This document shows, one piece after another, positions 35,378 to 43,749 of a stretch of DNA of 64,000 bases. The notes under the pieces were generated by a model that saw nothing but the letters and a program-made list of their open reading frames with translations, searched no databases and had not been told where the DNA came from. Where the stretch lies: assembly GCF_029395455.1 (NCBI RefSeq), contig NZ_CP113916.1, positions 1,488,001 to 1,552,000 of the forward strand, in the 5' to 3' direction. Position numbers and translations under genes: made by a program. The stretch is from Lactobacillus sp. ESL0785 (GTDB taxonomy: Bacteria; Bacillota; Bacilli; Lactobacillales; Lactobacillaceae). Every line of letters starts with the position of its first letter. Positions within the stretch are counted from its first letter, which is position 1.

Positions 35378-36115
35378 TTACATTCCCAGTCGCTGACTTA
35401 AGTCCTTACGGTACGACCGTCCAACCTGTATTTTTTCACCGTTACTCATCACTAACAAAAGCGTATGATTAAACCATGGCTGAACTTCCTTTACCTCTTC
35501 GACATTAATGATTGCATTCCGGTGTACTTGCATAAATTTAGGCTGCGTAAGCCGCTTTTTTAGCCAAGCCAAAGTTTGTTTAGTTTGATAATGGTTTTGA
35601 GCAGTCGAAATTGTCAATATGCCACGATTAATAGTCGCCGTAATTAACGCACTTGTTTTAATCACAATGTTACGGTCAGCCAATTCGATACTGAGTATAT
35701 CACTTACCGGCTGCTCGGAATTATTCGGACTGGGCTGCTTACGAGAATTAATTACCTGCAGTGCTTTAGTTAGTGACTGATCAATCCGTTCTTGCTCAAA
35801 CGGCTTCAGGATATAATCTAATGCACCAACATCAAAAGCCTGAATCGCATATTCATCATATGCCGTCGAAAAGATAATCAATGGTGAATAAGACAACTTT
35901 AATTCATCCGCCAATTCAAAGCCATTTTCTTCATTAAGCGAAATATCCAAAAACATTAAATCAATTTTGTTCTTCAATAATTCTTTCTGAGCCTGCTTAA
36001 TATCTTCTGCCTGATAAATTGTGACAGCTACGTCTTTAAGAACGGGACTGGCTTTAATTAAATATTCTAATTCTGTTCGTGCCAGTGGCTCATCATCAAC
36101 CAATAAAATCTTCAT
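35378..36115 (-). CDS. lytR: LytTR-type response regulator (LytR)
   Basis: 245 aa from ATG 36115, preceded by AAGGA at a 7-nt spacing. The receiver domain (about 1-120) has D8/D9 and the phospho-acceptor D57 (MFLDIS), plus the KPF Lys. The LytTR DNA-binding domain fills about 140-245 (FMQVHRNAIINVEEV, VGRSYRKDL). Partner of the LytS sensor encoded 39 nt upstream; the expected target is lrgAB next door. Confidence 0.92.
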   Translation of the reverse strand: MKILLVDDEPLARTELEYLIKASPVLKDVAVTIYQAEDIKQAQKELLKNKIDLMFLDISLNEENGFELADELKLSYSPLIIFSTAYDEYAIQAFDVGALDYILKPFEQERIDQSLTKALQVINSRKQPSPNNSEQPVSDILSIELADRNIVIKTSALITATINRGILTISTAQNHYQTKQTLAWLKKRLTQPKFMQVHRNAIINVEEVKEVQPWFNHTLLLVMSNGEKIQVGRSYRKDLSQRLGM

Positions 36116-36154
36116 CTCTGTATCCTTCATTAACACCCTTTATTAGCCAACTAC

Positions 36155-37894
36155 TCATTGTTCTTGTTCAACAATTTTTAAGGGAATATTGGTTTTAAAA
36201 ATTGTTCCTTGATCATTGCTGACAATCTTCAATTGACTGCTCGTTCCGTATAATCCTTTTAACCGCAAATTCAAGTTATATAGTGCCGTGCCACTGCCTT
36301 TAGATTCACTAATTGGCTTTTTTCCTAAAGATTGCAGCACACTAGGTGCAATCCCGGTACCATTATCCGTTACGCTGACTTCAACGCGTTGATTTGCAAG
36401 CTCTTTAAGACGAATAATAATCCGATTCCCCTGCTTACGTCCTTTAAAAGCGTGTCGCACTGCATTTTCAACAAAAATTTGTAAACAAAATGATGGCAGT
36501 AAAATATTATCGGGAACTTCAATTTGATAATCAATAATAAATTTATTAGGAAATCGCAGCTTTTCAATACTCATATAAGAATCAACATGACGCTTTTCTT
36601 GTTCTAATGTAACTTCTTTTTCTTGACCATTGCGCAGACTGGATCTAAAAAAGACACTTAACTGCATTAATGCCTGATGTGCTTTTTCCACGTTTACTCG
36701 CATCAAGGCGCCAATCGTGTTAATCGCATTAAAGAAAAAATGCGGATTAATTTGAACCTGTAAGGCCTTAATCTCTGCTTCATTGAGTAAACTGGTCTGC
36801 TGCTCGGCAATCCCAATTGCCAATTGTCCCGAAAAAATCATCGCCAAACCACGGACCAAGTTTTCTTCAACAACCGTCATTTTACTACCCTCACAAAAAT
36901 ATAATTTAAGGGCACCAATTGTCTGATTATTAACACGCAAGGGGAACACAATCGCTGACGTTAATGGACAAGATGGTTCTGGACAGCCAATTTCTTTTTT
37001 CGAGTAGGCCAATTTTTCTTTTCCCGTTAAAATAGCAGTCTTGGATAAGTCGGTTATTACTGGTTCTCCTGCAATATGGTGGTCTTCACCAGCACCAACA
37101 TGGGCCAAAACATTAACTCGATCGGTTAATCCTACCGCATCAAAGTTAGTATATTGCTTAATAATTTGACAAACGTGCTTTGCCGAGTCGAAGTCAAGAC
37201 CCTTACGAAAATAAGGTAGCGTTTTGTTAGTTAATTCCAAAACATCTTTGGTCTGAACCGCCTTTAATTGGCGCTCATTTGATAAGTAAGTCTTCAAGAT
37301 TTCAATAAATAAACTTGCACCAATTGTGTTTAACAGCACCATTGGAACAAAAATCAAGGTTACTAAACCAATACCATGAAAAGTAAAGATGAAAGCCATT
37401 TGAATTAATTCCGCAAAAAAAGCTAAAACAGCTACCCATGGTGTTGATGGATAAAGATTGTCGCCTTTAACGCGATCGCCGCATATCCCAACAAGATAAC
37501 CAATGAGGACAGAACTAGCAATATAAAAATAATCCGAAAAGCCACCGAAGACAACGCGGTGCAGACCACCTATCAGGCCAACCATCATCCCAACATACGG
37601 TCCACCAGTTAAACTAGCAGCTGTAATCACCAAAACACGCGTATTCGCTATCGAATCTGATTGCGGCAAGCCGGTTATAATCAACGGTGTAACTACTTCT
37701 TTAGAACTAGTAATCTCAACTCCTGTTAAATTCGCCATCACAACAAAAATTGCGAAAATAATGGTCAGCCAAATTTGTGATTTTAATGTTCTTTTTTCAA
37801 TTAGGTTTCTAAAAAAGCGCATATTAACCAGCAAAAATGCCAGCAACATAATAATGCCTAGCCGTTCCATCAGCAAAATAAATAAGTTAAACAT
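36155..37894 (-). CDS. lytS: LytS-type sensor histidine kinase
   Basis: 579 aa. A 5TM-LYT membrane sensor (about 1-200) is followed by a GAF-like region (about 225-355; CPEPSCPLTSAIVFPL), a His_kinase domain with phospho-acceptor in QVQINPHFFFNAINTIGAL, and an HATPase domain (FVENAVRHAF, DNGTGIAP, GTALYNLNLRL). In other firmicutes LytS responds to membrane potential or extracellular pyruvate and activates lrgAB through LytR. First gene of lytS-lytR. Confidence 0.93.
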   Translation of the reverse strand: MFNLFILLMERLGIIMLLAFLLVNMRFFRNLIEKRTLKSQIWLTIIFAIFVVMANLTGVEITSSKEVVTPLIITGLPQSDSIANTRVLVITAASLTGGPYVGMMVGLIGGLHRVVFGGFSDYFYIASSVLIGYLVGICGDRVKGDNLYPSTPWVAVLAFFAELIQMAFIFTFHGIGLVTLIFVPMVLLNTIGASLFIEILKTYLSNERQLKAVQTKDVLELTNKTLPYFRKGLDFDSAKHVCQIIKQYTNFDAVGLTDRVNVLAHVGAGEDHHIAGEPVITDLSKTAILTGKEKLAYSKKEIGCPEPSCPLTSAIVFPLRVNNQTIGALKLYFCEGSKMTVVEENLVRGLAMIFSGQLAIGIAEQQTSLLNEAEIKALQVQINPHFFFNAINTIGALMRVNVEKAHQALMQLSVFFRSSLRNGQEKEVTLEQEKRHVDSYMSIEKLRFPNKFIIDYQIEVPDNILLPSFCLQIFVENAVRHAFKGRKQGNRIIIRLKELANQRVEVSVTDNGTGIAPSVLQSLGKKPISESKGSGTALYNLNLRLKGLYGTSSQLKIVSNDQGTIFKTNIPLKIVEQEQ

Positions 37895-37981
37895 TGTAAA
37901 TTACTCCCCAATTTTTATTCTATTATGTCATTATTGCACAAAACAAAAGCAAAATGCTGTAAAGTAATTTAATCTACTATC

Positions 37982-38020
37982 AAAAAAAGCTTTATTAAGT
38001 AAGAACTTAATAAAGCTTTT
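37982..38020 (-). terminator. Intrinsic terminator of the MarR-MFS operon
   Basis: AAAGCTTTATTAAGT pairs with ACTTAATAAAGCTTT around a 4-nt loop; seven T follow on the minus strand. Confidence 0.88.
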
Positions 38021-38030
38021 CAACCAGAAT

Positions 38031-39434
38031 TTACTTATTTTCTTCCTGAGCTGTTGGCAACCCAAACGAACCGATCAAACCGATTATCGCAAAGATTAGC
38101 ATTAAGATGAAGCCCCAATGGTAACCTGTTGCTAAAGCAGCGGCTTTATTCACAACTACATTAGCAGAACCGATGGTTACAACTAACATCGCTAGGGCTG
38201 TTCCCAATGACCCACCAATCTGGCGAATTGTCGACGATCCGGCATTGGCATGGGCAGTCATTTTTGACTGTACCTGATTAATTCCCGCAGTAAAGGTTGT
38301 CATCATCGTAAAGGAAATTCCTACCATCCGCAAAGCGTAACATATACCGATCATTACTAAGCTAGTTTGCGCACTAAAAGTCAGCATTGGCACAGTTCCA
38401 AGAACTAACATTGTAAAACCAAATAGTGATAACTTTTTAATTCCCAATTTGTCATACAAAGTCCCTGAAATTGGGTTGCAAATAATCAGCAGCAATGCTC
38501 CCGGCATCATTACAAGACCAGAAGTCAAAGCCGATTCGCCACGTGTAGTTTGCAAATACAGCGGCAAAACTAATTCGATTCCAACCATGGCCAAGTTACT
38601 GATTGTACTTAATAGCGTACACAGGTCAAACTGCCAATTTTTAAAAACACGAATATCAAGTAACGGTTCTTCTAAATGTAATTGTCTCCGGCAGAAAAGA
38701 TAAATAACTACCAAACCAATAATAAAAATTAGAGCTAACGTAAATGTGATTTTACCAGTATTACCTATTTCAGACAAAGCATACAAAATCAATCCGAAAC
38801 CAACAATTGATTCTAAGAATGAAATCACATCTGTCGTACTCATGTGTGGTGTCGTAATATTTTGTACCGTAAAAATTGCTAACAGAGCTACCAAACCACT
38901 GGTAACACTCAAAATGATAAAGAGCATCTGCCAGCCGGAATATTTTAAAATCAAACCAGAAATTGTCGGACCTACAGCTGGACCAAAGCCAATTACTAAA
39001 CCCGTAATTCCCATTGCCATGCCGCGCTTTTCAGGTGGAAACATCATCAAAATCACATTCTGAATGAATGGCATTAAGCCACCAGCCGCAATTGCCTCAA
39101 TAATTCGCCCAGTTAACAAAACGTAAAAATTAGGTGCAAAAACACAAATTATCGAACCAATAAAGAAAATTCCCATCATTGTTAGATAATTTTGCTTCAT
39201 GTTAAATGATTCAAAAATCCAAGCTGACATTGGAATCATCAAGCCAACTACTAATAAGTACGCTGTTGTGAGCCATTGGGCCGTGGATTGACTAACGCCA
39301 AATGCAGTCATAATTGTTGGCAACGCATTATTTAGGAACGTTTCTGCTAATAATGCCACAAAGGCACCAAATAGCAGCACCGCCATCATTAAATTTCGCT
39401 TTTTTCCAGAAATTTGTTTTATTTCTTGTGTCAT
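38031..39434 (-). CDS. MFS multidrug efflux pump (DHA2/EmrB-QacA type)
   Basis: 467 aa with 14 helices. Motif A-like segments and the motif C region (GFGPAVGPTISGLIL) mark a drug:H+ antiporter of the DHA2 group, as in LmrB. It follows the marR gene after 50 nt, and that gap holds a copy of the palindrome found in the marR promoter. It is therefore probably induced by a MarR ligand, perhaps an organic acid or phenolic. Confidence 0.88.
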   Translation of the reverse strand: MTQEIKQISGKKRNLMMAVLLFGAFVALLAETFLNNALPTIMTAFGVSQSTAQWLTTAYLLVVGLMIPMSAWIFESFNMKQNYLTMMGIFFIGSIICVFAPNFYVLLTGRIIEAIAAGGLMPFIQNVILMMFPPEKRGMAMGITGLVIGFGPAVGPTISGLILKYSGWQMLFIILSVTSGLVALLAIFTVQNITTPHMSTTDVISFLESIVGFGLILYALSEIGNTGKITFTLALIFIIGLVVIYLFCRRQLHLEEPLLDIRVFKNWQFDLCTLLSTISNLAMVGIELVLPLYLQTTRGESALTSGLVMMPGALLLIICNPISGTLYDKLGIKKLSLFGFTMLVLGTVPMLTFSAQTSLVMIGICYALRMVGISFTMMTTFTAGINQVQSKMTAHANAGSSTIRQIGGSLGTALAMLVVTIGSANVVVNKAAALATGYHWGFILMLIFAIIGLIGSFGLPTAQEENK

Positions 39435-39448
39435 CTTTTCTCCTTTTA

Positions 39449-39462
39449 TGTAGTAAGCTACA
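39449..39462. promoter_or_regulatory. Putative MarR operator, copy 1 (before efflux gene)
   Basis: TGTAGTAAGCTACA, an inverted repeat with one central mismatch, lies 15 nt upstream of the efflux-pump start and matches the two copies at 39958 and 41869. Confidence 0.65.
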
Positions 39463-39484
39463 CTTTTATAAATAAAAAAAGCTA

Positions 39485-39937
39485 TTAGAAGTTAGCAATA
39501 ATCTGATTTAAAAAGATTTCTAACTGTCCGATATCTTGATCACTAAGGCCGGCAATAATTTGGCTATTAATTTTATCCATAATTGCATGAATTTCCGTAA
39601 TATTTTCATCAATCAGTTTAAAACCAGCAGCTGACAAAGTCAGTACAATTTGCCTTTGGTCACTTTCTAGATGCGCTGTTTGAATAAAGTTATTGTCAGC
39701 TAACCGCTTTACAATCCCGCGAATTGTTGGGTGACTGAGTACAAAAGTATCTGCAATCTCTTTTTGCGTAATAGTTCTCCCCTTTGAATCATATAGGTAA
39801 ACTAAAAGTGAGATTTGAGCTCCAGTTAAGGAATAATCTTGAAATAGACTTGCAAAATGATTATTTAATTCCTTCTCAATTAGGGTATTGGCAATTTTAA
39901 TCTTTGGTCCTAAGCGATTTAAAAGTTGATCAGACAT
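39485..39937 (-). CDS. MarR-family transcriptional regulator
   Basis: 150 aa winged-helix protein of the MarR fold. The recognition helix lies in about 55-78 (ITQKEIADTFVLSHPTIRGIVKRL) and the wing contains LESDQRQIVLTLSAAG. A palindrome overlapping its own -10 box suggests self-repression, and the same palindrome precedes the efflux gene and the flavoprotein gene on the other side. Ligand unknown; MarR proteins commonly sense phenolic acids or oxidants. Confidence 0.9.
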   Translation of the reverse strand: MSDQLLNRLGPKIKIANTLIEKELNNHFASLFQDYSLTGAQISLLVYLYDSKGRTITQKEIADTFVLSHPTIRGIVKRLADNNFIQTAHLESDQRQIVLTLSAAGFKLIDENITEIHAIMDKINSQIIAGLSDQDIGQLEIFLNQIIANF

Positions 39938-39956
39938 ACCTAGCTTCCTTCCTATT

Positions 39957-39972
39957 ATGTAGTATACTACAT
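39957..39972. promoter_or_regulatory. MarR operator, copy 2 (over marR -10 box)
   Basis: ATGTAGTATACTACAT is a perfect 16-bp palindrome. On the minus strand TTGATA stands 18 nt before TATACT, and that -10 box lies inside the palindrome, 20 nt or so upstream of the marR ATG. Confidence 0.75.
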
Positions 39973-40003
39973 TTTTTAGAAAATTATCAAGCCCGGTTAA
40001 TTC

Positions 40004-41779
40004 CTACATCCTTTGCTTTTTAGCCATTGCTTCAACTGCCATTCTACCAGAATTAATTGCAAAACCCATTGAATTACCAGGCAAAGTAAAGTTATAGCTA
40101 TCACCATAAATAGTATTTGCATCTTGACCAGAACAATACAATCCAGGAATTACTTGGCCGTTTTCACCAAACACACGCATATTTTCGTCAGTACGAATAC
40201 CGCCCAAAGTTGCATAAGCACTTAAATAGAATTTGCCAACAATGAAACCACCCTGTCCTGTAAGTTGTCTGAGATACTTAGCTGGCTTAAAGAATTGTAA
40301 ATCCTGATGTTCAGCACACATTTCATTATAATTTCCAATTGTAATAGCCAACTTATGCTTTGAGATTCCCAGTTTTTGCGCTAATTCTGAAATTGTATTG
40401 GCTGCAATTATGCCTTCATAACGTTCTGCTTCTGCACGAGCAATTTCATCATCAATACCACCAAACGGATTTCCAGGTGACACAATATTTACGATATCAA
40501 CACCAGTTTTTTTATACTGTTCCAGCATTTGACGATCCATAATGCAATAAGCATAATGGCCTGGCTGCAACATTAGTGCGTTACCTGTATAAGTAGTATT
40601 ACCCATTTGCGCTTCATTCATAAAGCGATCACCATTTTGATTAATTAGTAAGTTTGGCTGACGCAATCCCGCATCACTATGAAAGTAACGAATATTATGT
40701 GGTAACGAAAAAATGGTCTCAATGGTTTCTGAAGCATGGTCTTTTTGTGCACCTATTTGCCACATCATTTGTAAGCCATCCCCCGTAATTCCTGGAACTT
40801 CAAAGTCAAAGAAGTCGTCATTAAGATGTAAGCCTAATTCATCACGAAGCATTTCTTTATTAGAAGCAAAACCACCAGTCGCAACTAATACATACTTGGC
40901 TTTAACCTCATATACTTGATTACCTGACTGTGCAACTACTCCTGTAACTTGGTTACCAGTTTTAACCAAATGCTTAACTGGTGTTACTAAATAAAACTTA
41001 GCCCCTAGCTCTTGGGCTCTTTGGTACAGATGCTTATTCATCCACGATGCTGCAGCTGGTCCAGGCTTGCTGCCATCTTCTGGCTGAACAATATGCCATG
41101 TAGCATTGGCACCTTTAAAGTATGGAAATGCTCCTGCAAATTTAACACCCATTTTTTGTAGCCATTCAATTGTTTCAGCTGACTTAGCAAAGTACTTCTT
41201 AACTAAAGCTGCATTTACACGATAATGGGTATAATTCATATGTTCATTAAAGGCTTCTTCAACAGATAAATCATTAAAGTTATCTTTTTGAATTTGCGTA
41301 TCAATTCCTAAGGGACCCATCCCCATACTGCCTGTTCCACCGATGTTACTGTTTTTTTCAAATACAATAGACTTAAGTCCCTGTTCACCAGCAGTTACAG
41401 CTGCCGCCAACCCAGAAGGACCTGCACCGACAATTACAATATCAGTTTCCAGATGATATGTTTTACCATCTTTTTCTTCATTTTCAGATTTGACAGCTAT
41501 ATCTATTGTACCTGCTTGTTCCAAGGCCTTTTTAACAGCATTTTTTATTCCTGCAGAAGTCATTGATGCACCACTTACTGCATCAACAGCATAAGTTTGC
41601 TGCTCGACAATTTTATTTGGTAATTCTTTTAGCGGCTTATCCGCAATTCCCTTAGTTTCCGATTCTGAAACTATTTTGACTGCAGTAATTTTATTATTTT
41701 GGATACCAACTTCAACAGCTATTGGGCCGCCATGACCCATTTCTTGAGCTTGATAAATTCCATCATGCAATTGATTCAT
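40004..41779 (-). CDS. FMN/FAD-containing fumarate-reductase-like flavoprotein
   Basis: 591 aa, cytoplasmic (no signal). An N-terminal FMN-binding domain (about 1-95) carries SGASMTS (69-75), the motif to which ApbE attaches FMN through Thr/Ser. The FAD_binding_2 domain starts with a Rossmann motif GAGPSG (118-123) and ends with DSYNFTLPGNSMGFAINSGRMA. This layout is shared by urocanate, acrylate and hydroxycinnamate reductases that hydrogenate an enoate C=C bond. The gene has its own promoter next to a MarR palindrome (41869-41882). Substrate not known. Confidence 0.85.
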   Translation of the reverse strand: MNQLHDGIYQAQEMGHGGPIAVEVGIQNNKITAVKIVSESETKGIADKPLKELPNKIVEQQTYAVDAVSGASMTSAGIKNAVKKALEQAGTIDIAVKSENEEKDGKTYHLETDIVIVGAGPSGLAAAVTAGEQGLKSIVFEKNSNIGGTGSMGMGPLGIDTQIQKDNFNDLSVEEAFNEHMNYTHYRVNAALVKKYFAKSAETIEWLQKMGVKFAGAFPYFKGANATWHIVQPEDGSKPGPAAASWMNKHLYQRAQELGAKFYLVTPVKHLVKTGNQVTGVVAQSGNQVYEVKAKYVLVATGGFASNKEMLRDELGLHLNDDFFDFEVPGITGDGLQMMWQIGAQKDHASETIETIFSLPHNIRYFHSDAGLRQPNLLINQNGDRFMNEAQMGNTTYTGNALMLQPGHYAYCIMDRQMLEQYKKTGVDIVNIVSPGNPFGGIDDEIARAEAERYEGIIAANTISELAQKLGISKHKLAITIGNYNEMCAEHQDLQFFKPAKYLRQLTGQGGFIVGKFYLSAYATLGGIRTDENMRVFGENGQVIPGLYCSGQDANTIYGDSYNFTLPGNSMGFAINSGRMAVEAMAKKQRM

Positions 41780-41836
41780 AATATTTCCCTCCTTTAAATC
41801 ATCTTTGTTAAGTTAATCACTTTGATTAACAATGGA

Positions 41837-41882
41837 ATTATAACATCGCTTACATTTAAGGGCAATAGTGTAGTATGCTACA
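41837..41882 (-). promoter_or_regulatory. Promoter and MarR operator, copy 3 (flavoprotein gene)
   Basis: Minus strand TTGCCC (41860-41865), a 17-nt spacer and TATAAT (41837-41842). The palindrome TGTAGTATGCTACA (41869-41882) abuts the -35 box on its upstream side. Confidence 0.7.
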
Positions 41883-41977
41883 TTTTAAAGAAATAAAAAA
41901 TAGATTTATTATTTCAGATAACCTGATAATATTCTATAATTAGATTAATAATATACGAATATACAAGGAGAATTATA

Positions 41978-42259
41978 ATGGGTTTTATTCTTATGGGCAG
42001 CAGTTTAATTATTGGTGGCGGCTTAATTGCCATCGCAATCTTAGCCATTACCAACCACATTTTAAAATATTTAACTTTATCAATTGGCATTTTAGCTTTA
42101 TTAGGTGGTTTAATTTTATTATCTTTTCCTATTAAATTTATGATTTCATATATACTTCAATTATTATCTACTGATTTTAATTATAAAAATAGAGCAGCTA
42201 AAAGCTGCTCTATTTTGTTCCCCAATATTTATTTTAATCCTTATCAACAATTGCCTTAA
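41978..42259 (+). CDS. Small two-helix membrane protein
   Basis: 93 codons with AGGAG and ATG in good register, and an AT-rich promoter-like stretch before it (TATAAT near 41935). Two helices (about 3-27 and 30-58) are followed by a polar tail. The frame runs straight through the terminator hairpin at 42186-42215 and into the 3' end of the convergent flavoprotein gene. An original stop before the hairpin may therefore have been lost, so the last 25 or so residues are doubtful. Family not recognised. Confidence 0.5.
   Translation: MGFILMGSSLIIGGGLIAIAILAITNHILKYLTLSIGILALLGGLILLSFPIKFMISYILQLLSTDFNYKNRAAKSCSILFPNIYFNPYQQLP
42186..42215. terminator. Bidirectional intrinsic terminator
   Basis: AATAGAGCAGCT and AGCTGCTCTATT form the stem with A and T runs on either side. 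It serves the flavoprotein operon on the minus strand and the small membrane protein on the plus strand. Confidence 0.85.
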
Positions 42260-43679
42260 TTGCATTTCTACCTGAAAAAATACAATAACCGGCATGAGTA
42301 CCCGGAACGTTAACGCCATAAGTATCACCGTATAAAACCGCTGAACCATCACTACCAATTGCATAAAGACCTGGAATCGGTCTACCCTTGGTATCCAAAA
42401 CCTCATTATTAATGTTCACCCGTAACCCATCGCCAGTCGTGTAAGCACCAACGCCTAATTCAATTGCGTAGTAGGGACCATCACCAGTAATAGGCAACAT
42501 GTATTTAGCAGGCTTATGGAAGTCAGTATCCTCGCCTTTTGCAGCCATTTCATTGTAATGCTTAACGTAAGCTGGCAAGTTCGGTGTGTCAATTTCTGCA
42601 GCCAACTCGTCAATTGTAGCTGCCTTGTGTAAGAACTTACGGCCGTCTTTTTCAGCCTGTTCAATATCATCGCGCAAAGTCGGGTATCTATCTTCTGGTA
42701 CCATCGGTTTCATTGAACGTGGATAGGACTTATCGGTAAAGTCATCTAAGATCGATTGACTAAAGATACAGAAGACGCGGTCTTGCCGGTTCATAGCATT
42801 ACCTTCATTTGCCCAGTTAACAACACAAGCGGCCTCATTAACAAAACGTTCGCCTAATTCGTTAACCCACATTTGTGGTTGATCGCAAACTGAGCTCCAC
42901 ATTGCGGTGCCCCATAATTTAAAGGCAGGGACAGTTTTATCCTTTAATTGACCGCCAAACATCATTGACATTCCAGTAAAGTATTTCTTCGCTCCCAATT
43001 TCCACGCTAAACGTAATCCATCACCAGTACTCTTGCCCGAGTTAACTGGAATCACATTGTCTGGATTTTGGTGCGGCGTCTTCCCAAATAGTTCTGAATC
43101 GTTCAAATAACCACCTGATGCCAAAACTACGTTTTTAGCATTAACAATTTCGGTAGTTCCATCTTCCACCATTGTTAAAGTGACATCATAGCTCTGGTCA
43201 TCTTTAGGTTCTAAAGCAGTTACCTTAGTTATAGTCTTAATAATTAGTCCCTTCTTAGTAGCGTAAGGTTCTAGTCCCTTATGAATAGCATCATGACCTT
43301 TACCTTCAAATAAATGCCACGTTCTAACACTGGTCCCCATATTGACAACCATCCAAAACTTAACACCACGGTCTTGCAGCCAAGAAACATTCTTACCAGC
43401 ATTAGCAATATAGCGTTGCCACATTCTGCCGTCACCTTTATAGTGAGAATAGTTCAGCTCTTCTTCGAGTAGTTCCTTCTTGTCAATTACAGCATTATCC
43501 TTCTTCTGCAATTCGGAATCGGCAGCAAACACACCTTCAACATAATTACCAGTACCACCAGTTGTATTGCCTTTTTCAACCAATAAAGTTTTCAAATTAT
43601 TGTCAACAGCTTCAGTTGCAGCTGCAAAGCCAGCAAGACCAGCACCAACAATGACAACATCATATTTTTCTTCTGTCAT
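42234..43679 (-). CDS. FAD-dependent fumarate-reductase-like protein (no FMN domain)
   Basis: 481 aa. Rossmann GAGLAG at residues 12-17, a full FAD_binding_2 domain and a C-terminal VLYGDTYGVNVPGTHAGYCIFSGRNA close. Unlike the neighbours at 40004 and 43750 it has no FMN-binding domain, so electrons must come from another flavoprotein or a diffusible donor. Last gene of a four-gene operon, 70 nt after the FMN/FAD protein. The substrate is probably an alpha,beta-unsaturated acid or related compound by family; nothing in sequence identifies it. Confidence 0.82.
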   Translation of the reverse strand: MTEEKYDVVIVGAGLAGFAAATEAVDNNLKTLLVEKGNTTGGTGNYVEGVFAADSELQKKDNAVIDKKELLEEELNYSHYKGDGRMWQRYIANAGKNVSWLQDRGVKFWMVVNMGTSVRTWHLFEGKGHDAIHKGLEPYATKKGLIIKTITKVTALEPKDDQSYDVTLTMVEDGTTEIVNAKNVVLASGGYLNDSELFGKTPHQNPDNVIPVNSGKSTGDGLRLAWKLGAKKYFTGMSMMFGGQLKDKTVPAFKLWGTAMWSSVCDQPQMWVNELGERFVNEAACVVNWANEGNAMNRQDRVFCIFSQSILDDFTDKSYPRSMKPMVPEDRYPTLRDDIEQAEKDGRKFLHKAATIDELAAEIDTPNLPAYVKHYNEMAAKGEDTDFHKPAKYMLPITGDGPYYAIELGVGAYTTGDGLRVNINNEVLDTKGRPIPGLYAIGSDGSAVLYGDTYGVNVPGTHAGYCIFSGRNAIKAIVDKD

Positions 43680-43749
43680 AATTTCCCCTCCTTAGTAAAA
43701 AACACGTATAAATCAAAATTTCTTTAATTCATACATGTTTTTAAATTAA

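Noticed and set aside
34080..37894. lrgAB next to lytSR as an unusual pairing
   Set aside because: This arrangement is known from other Firmicutes and its regulation is described.
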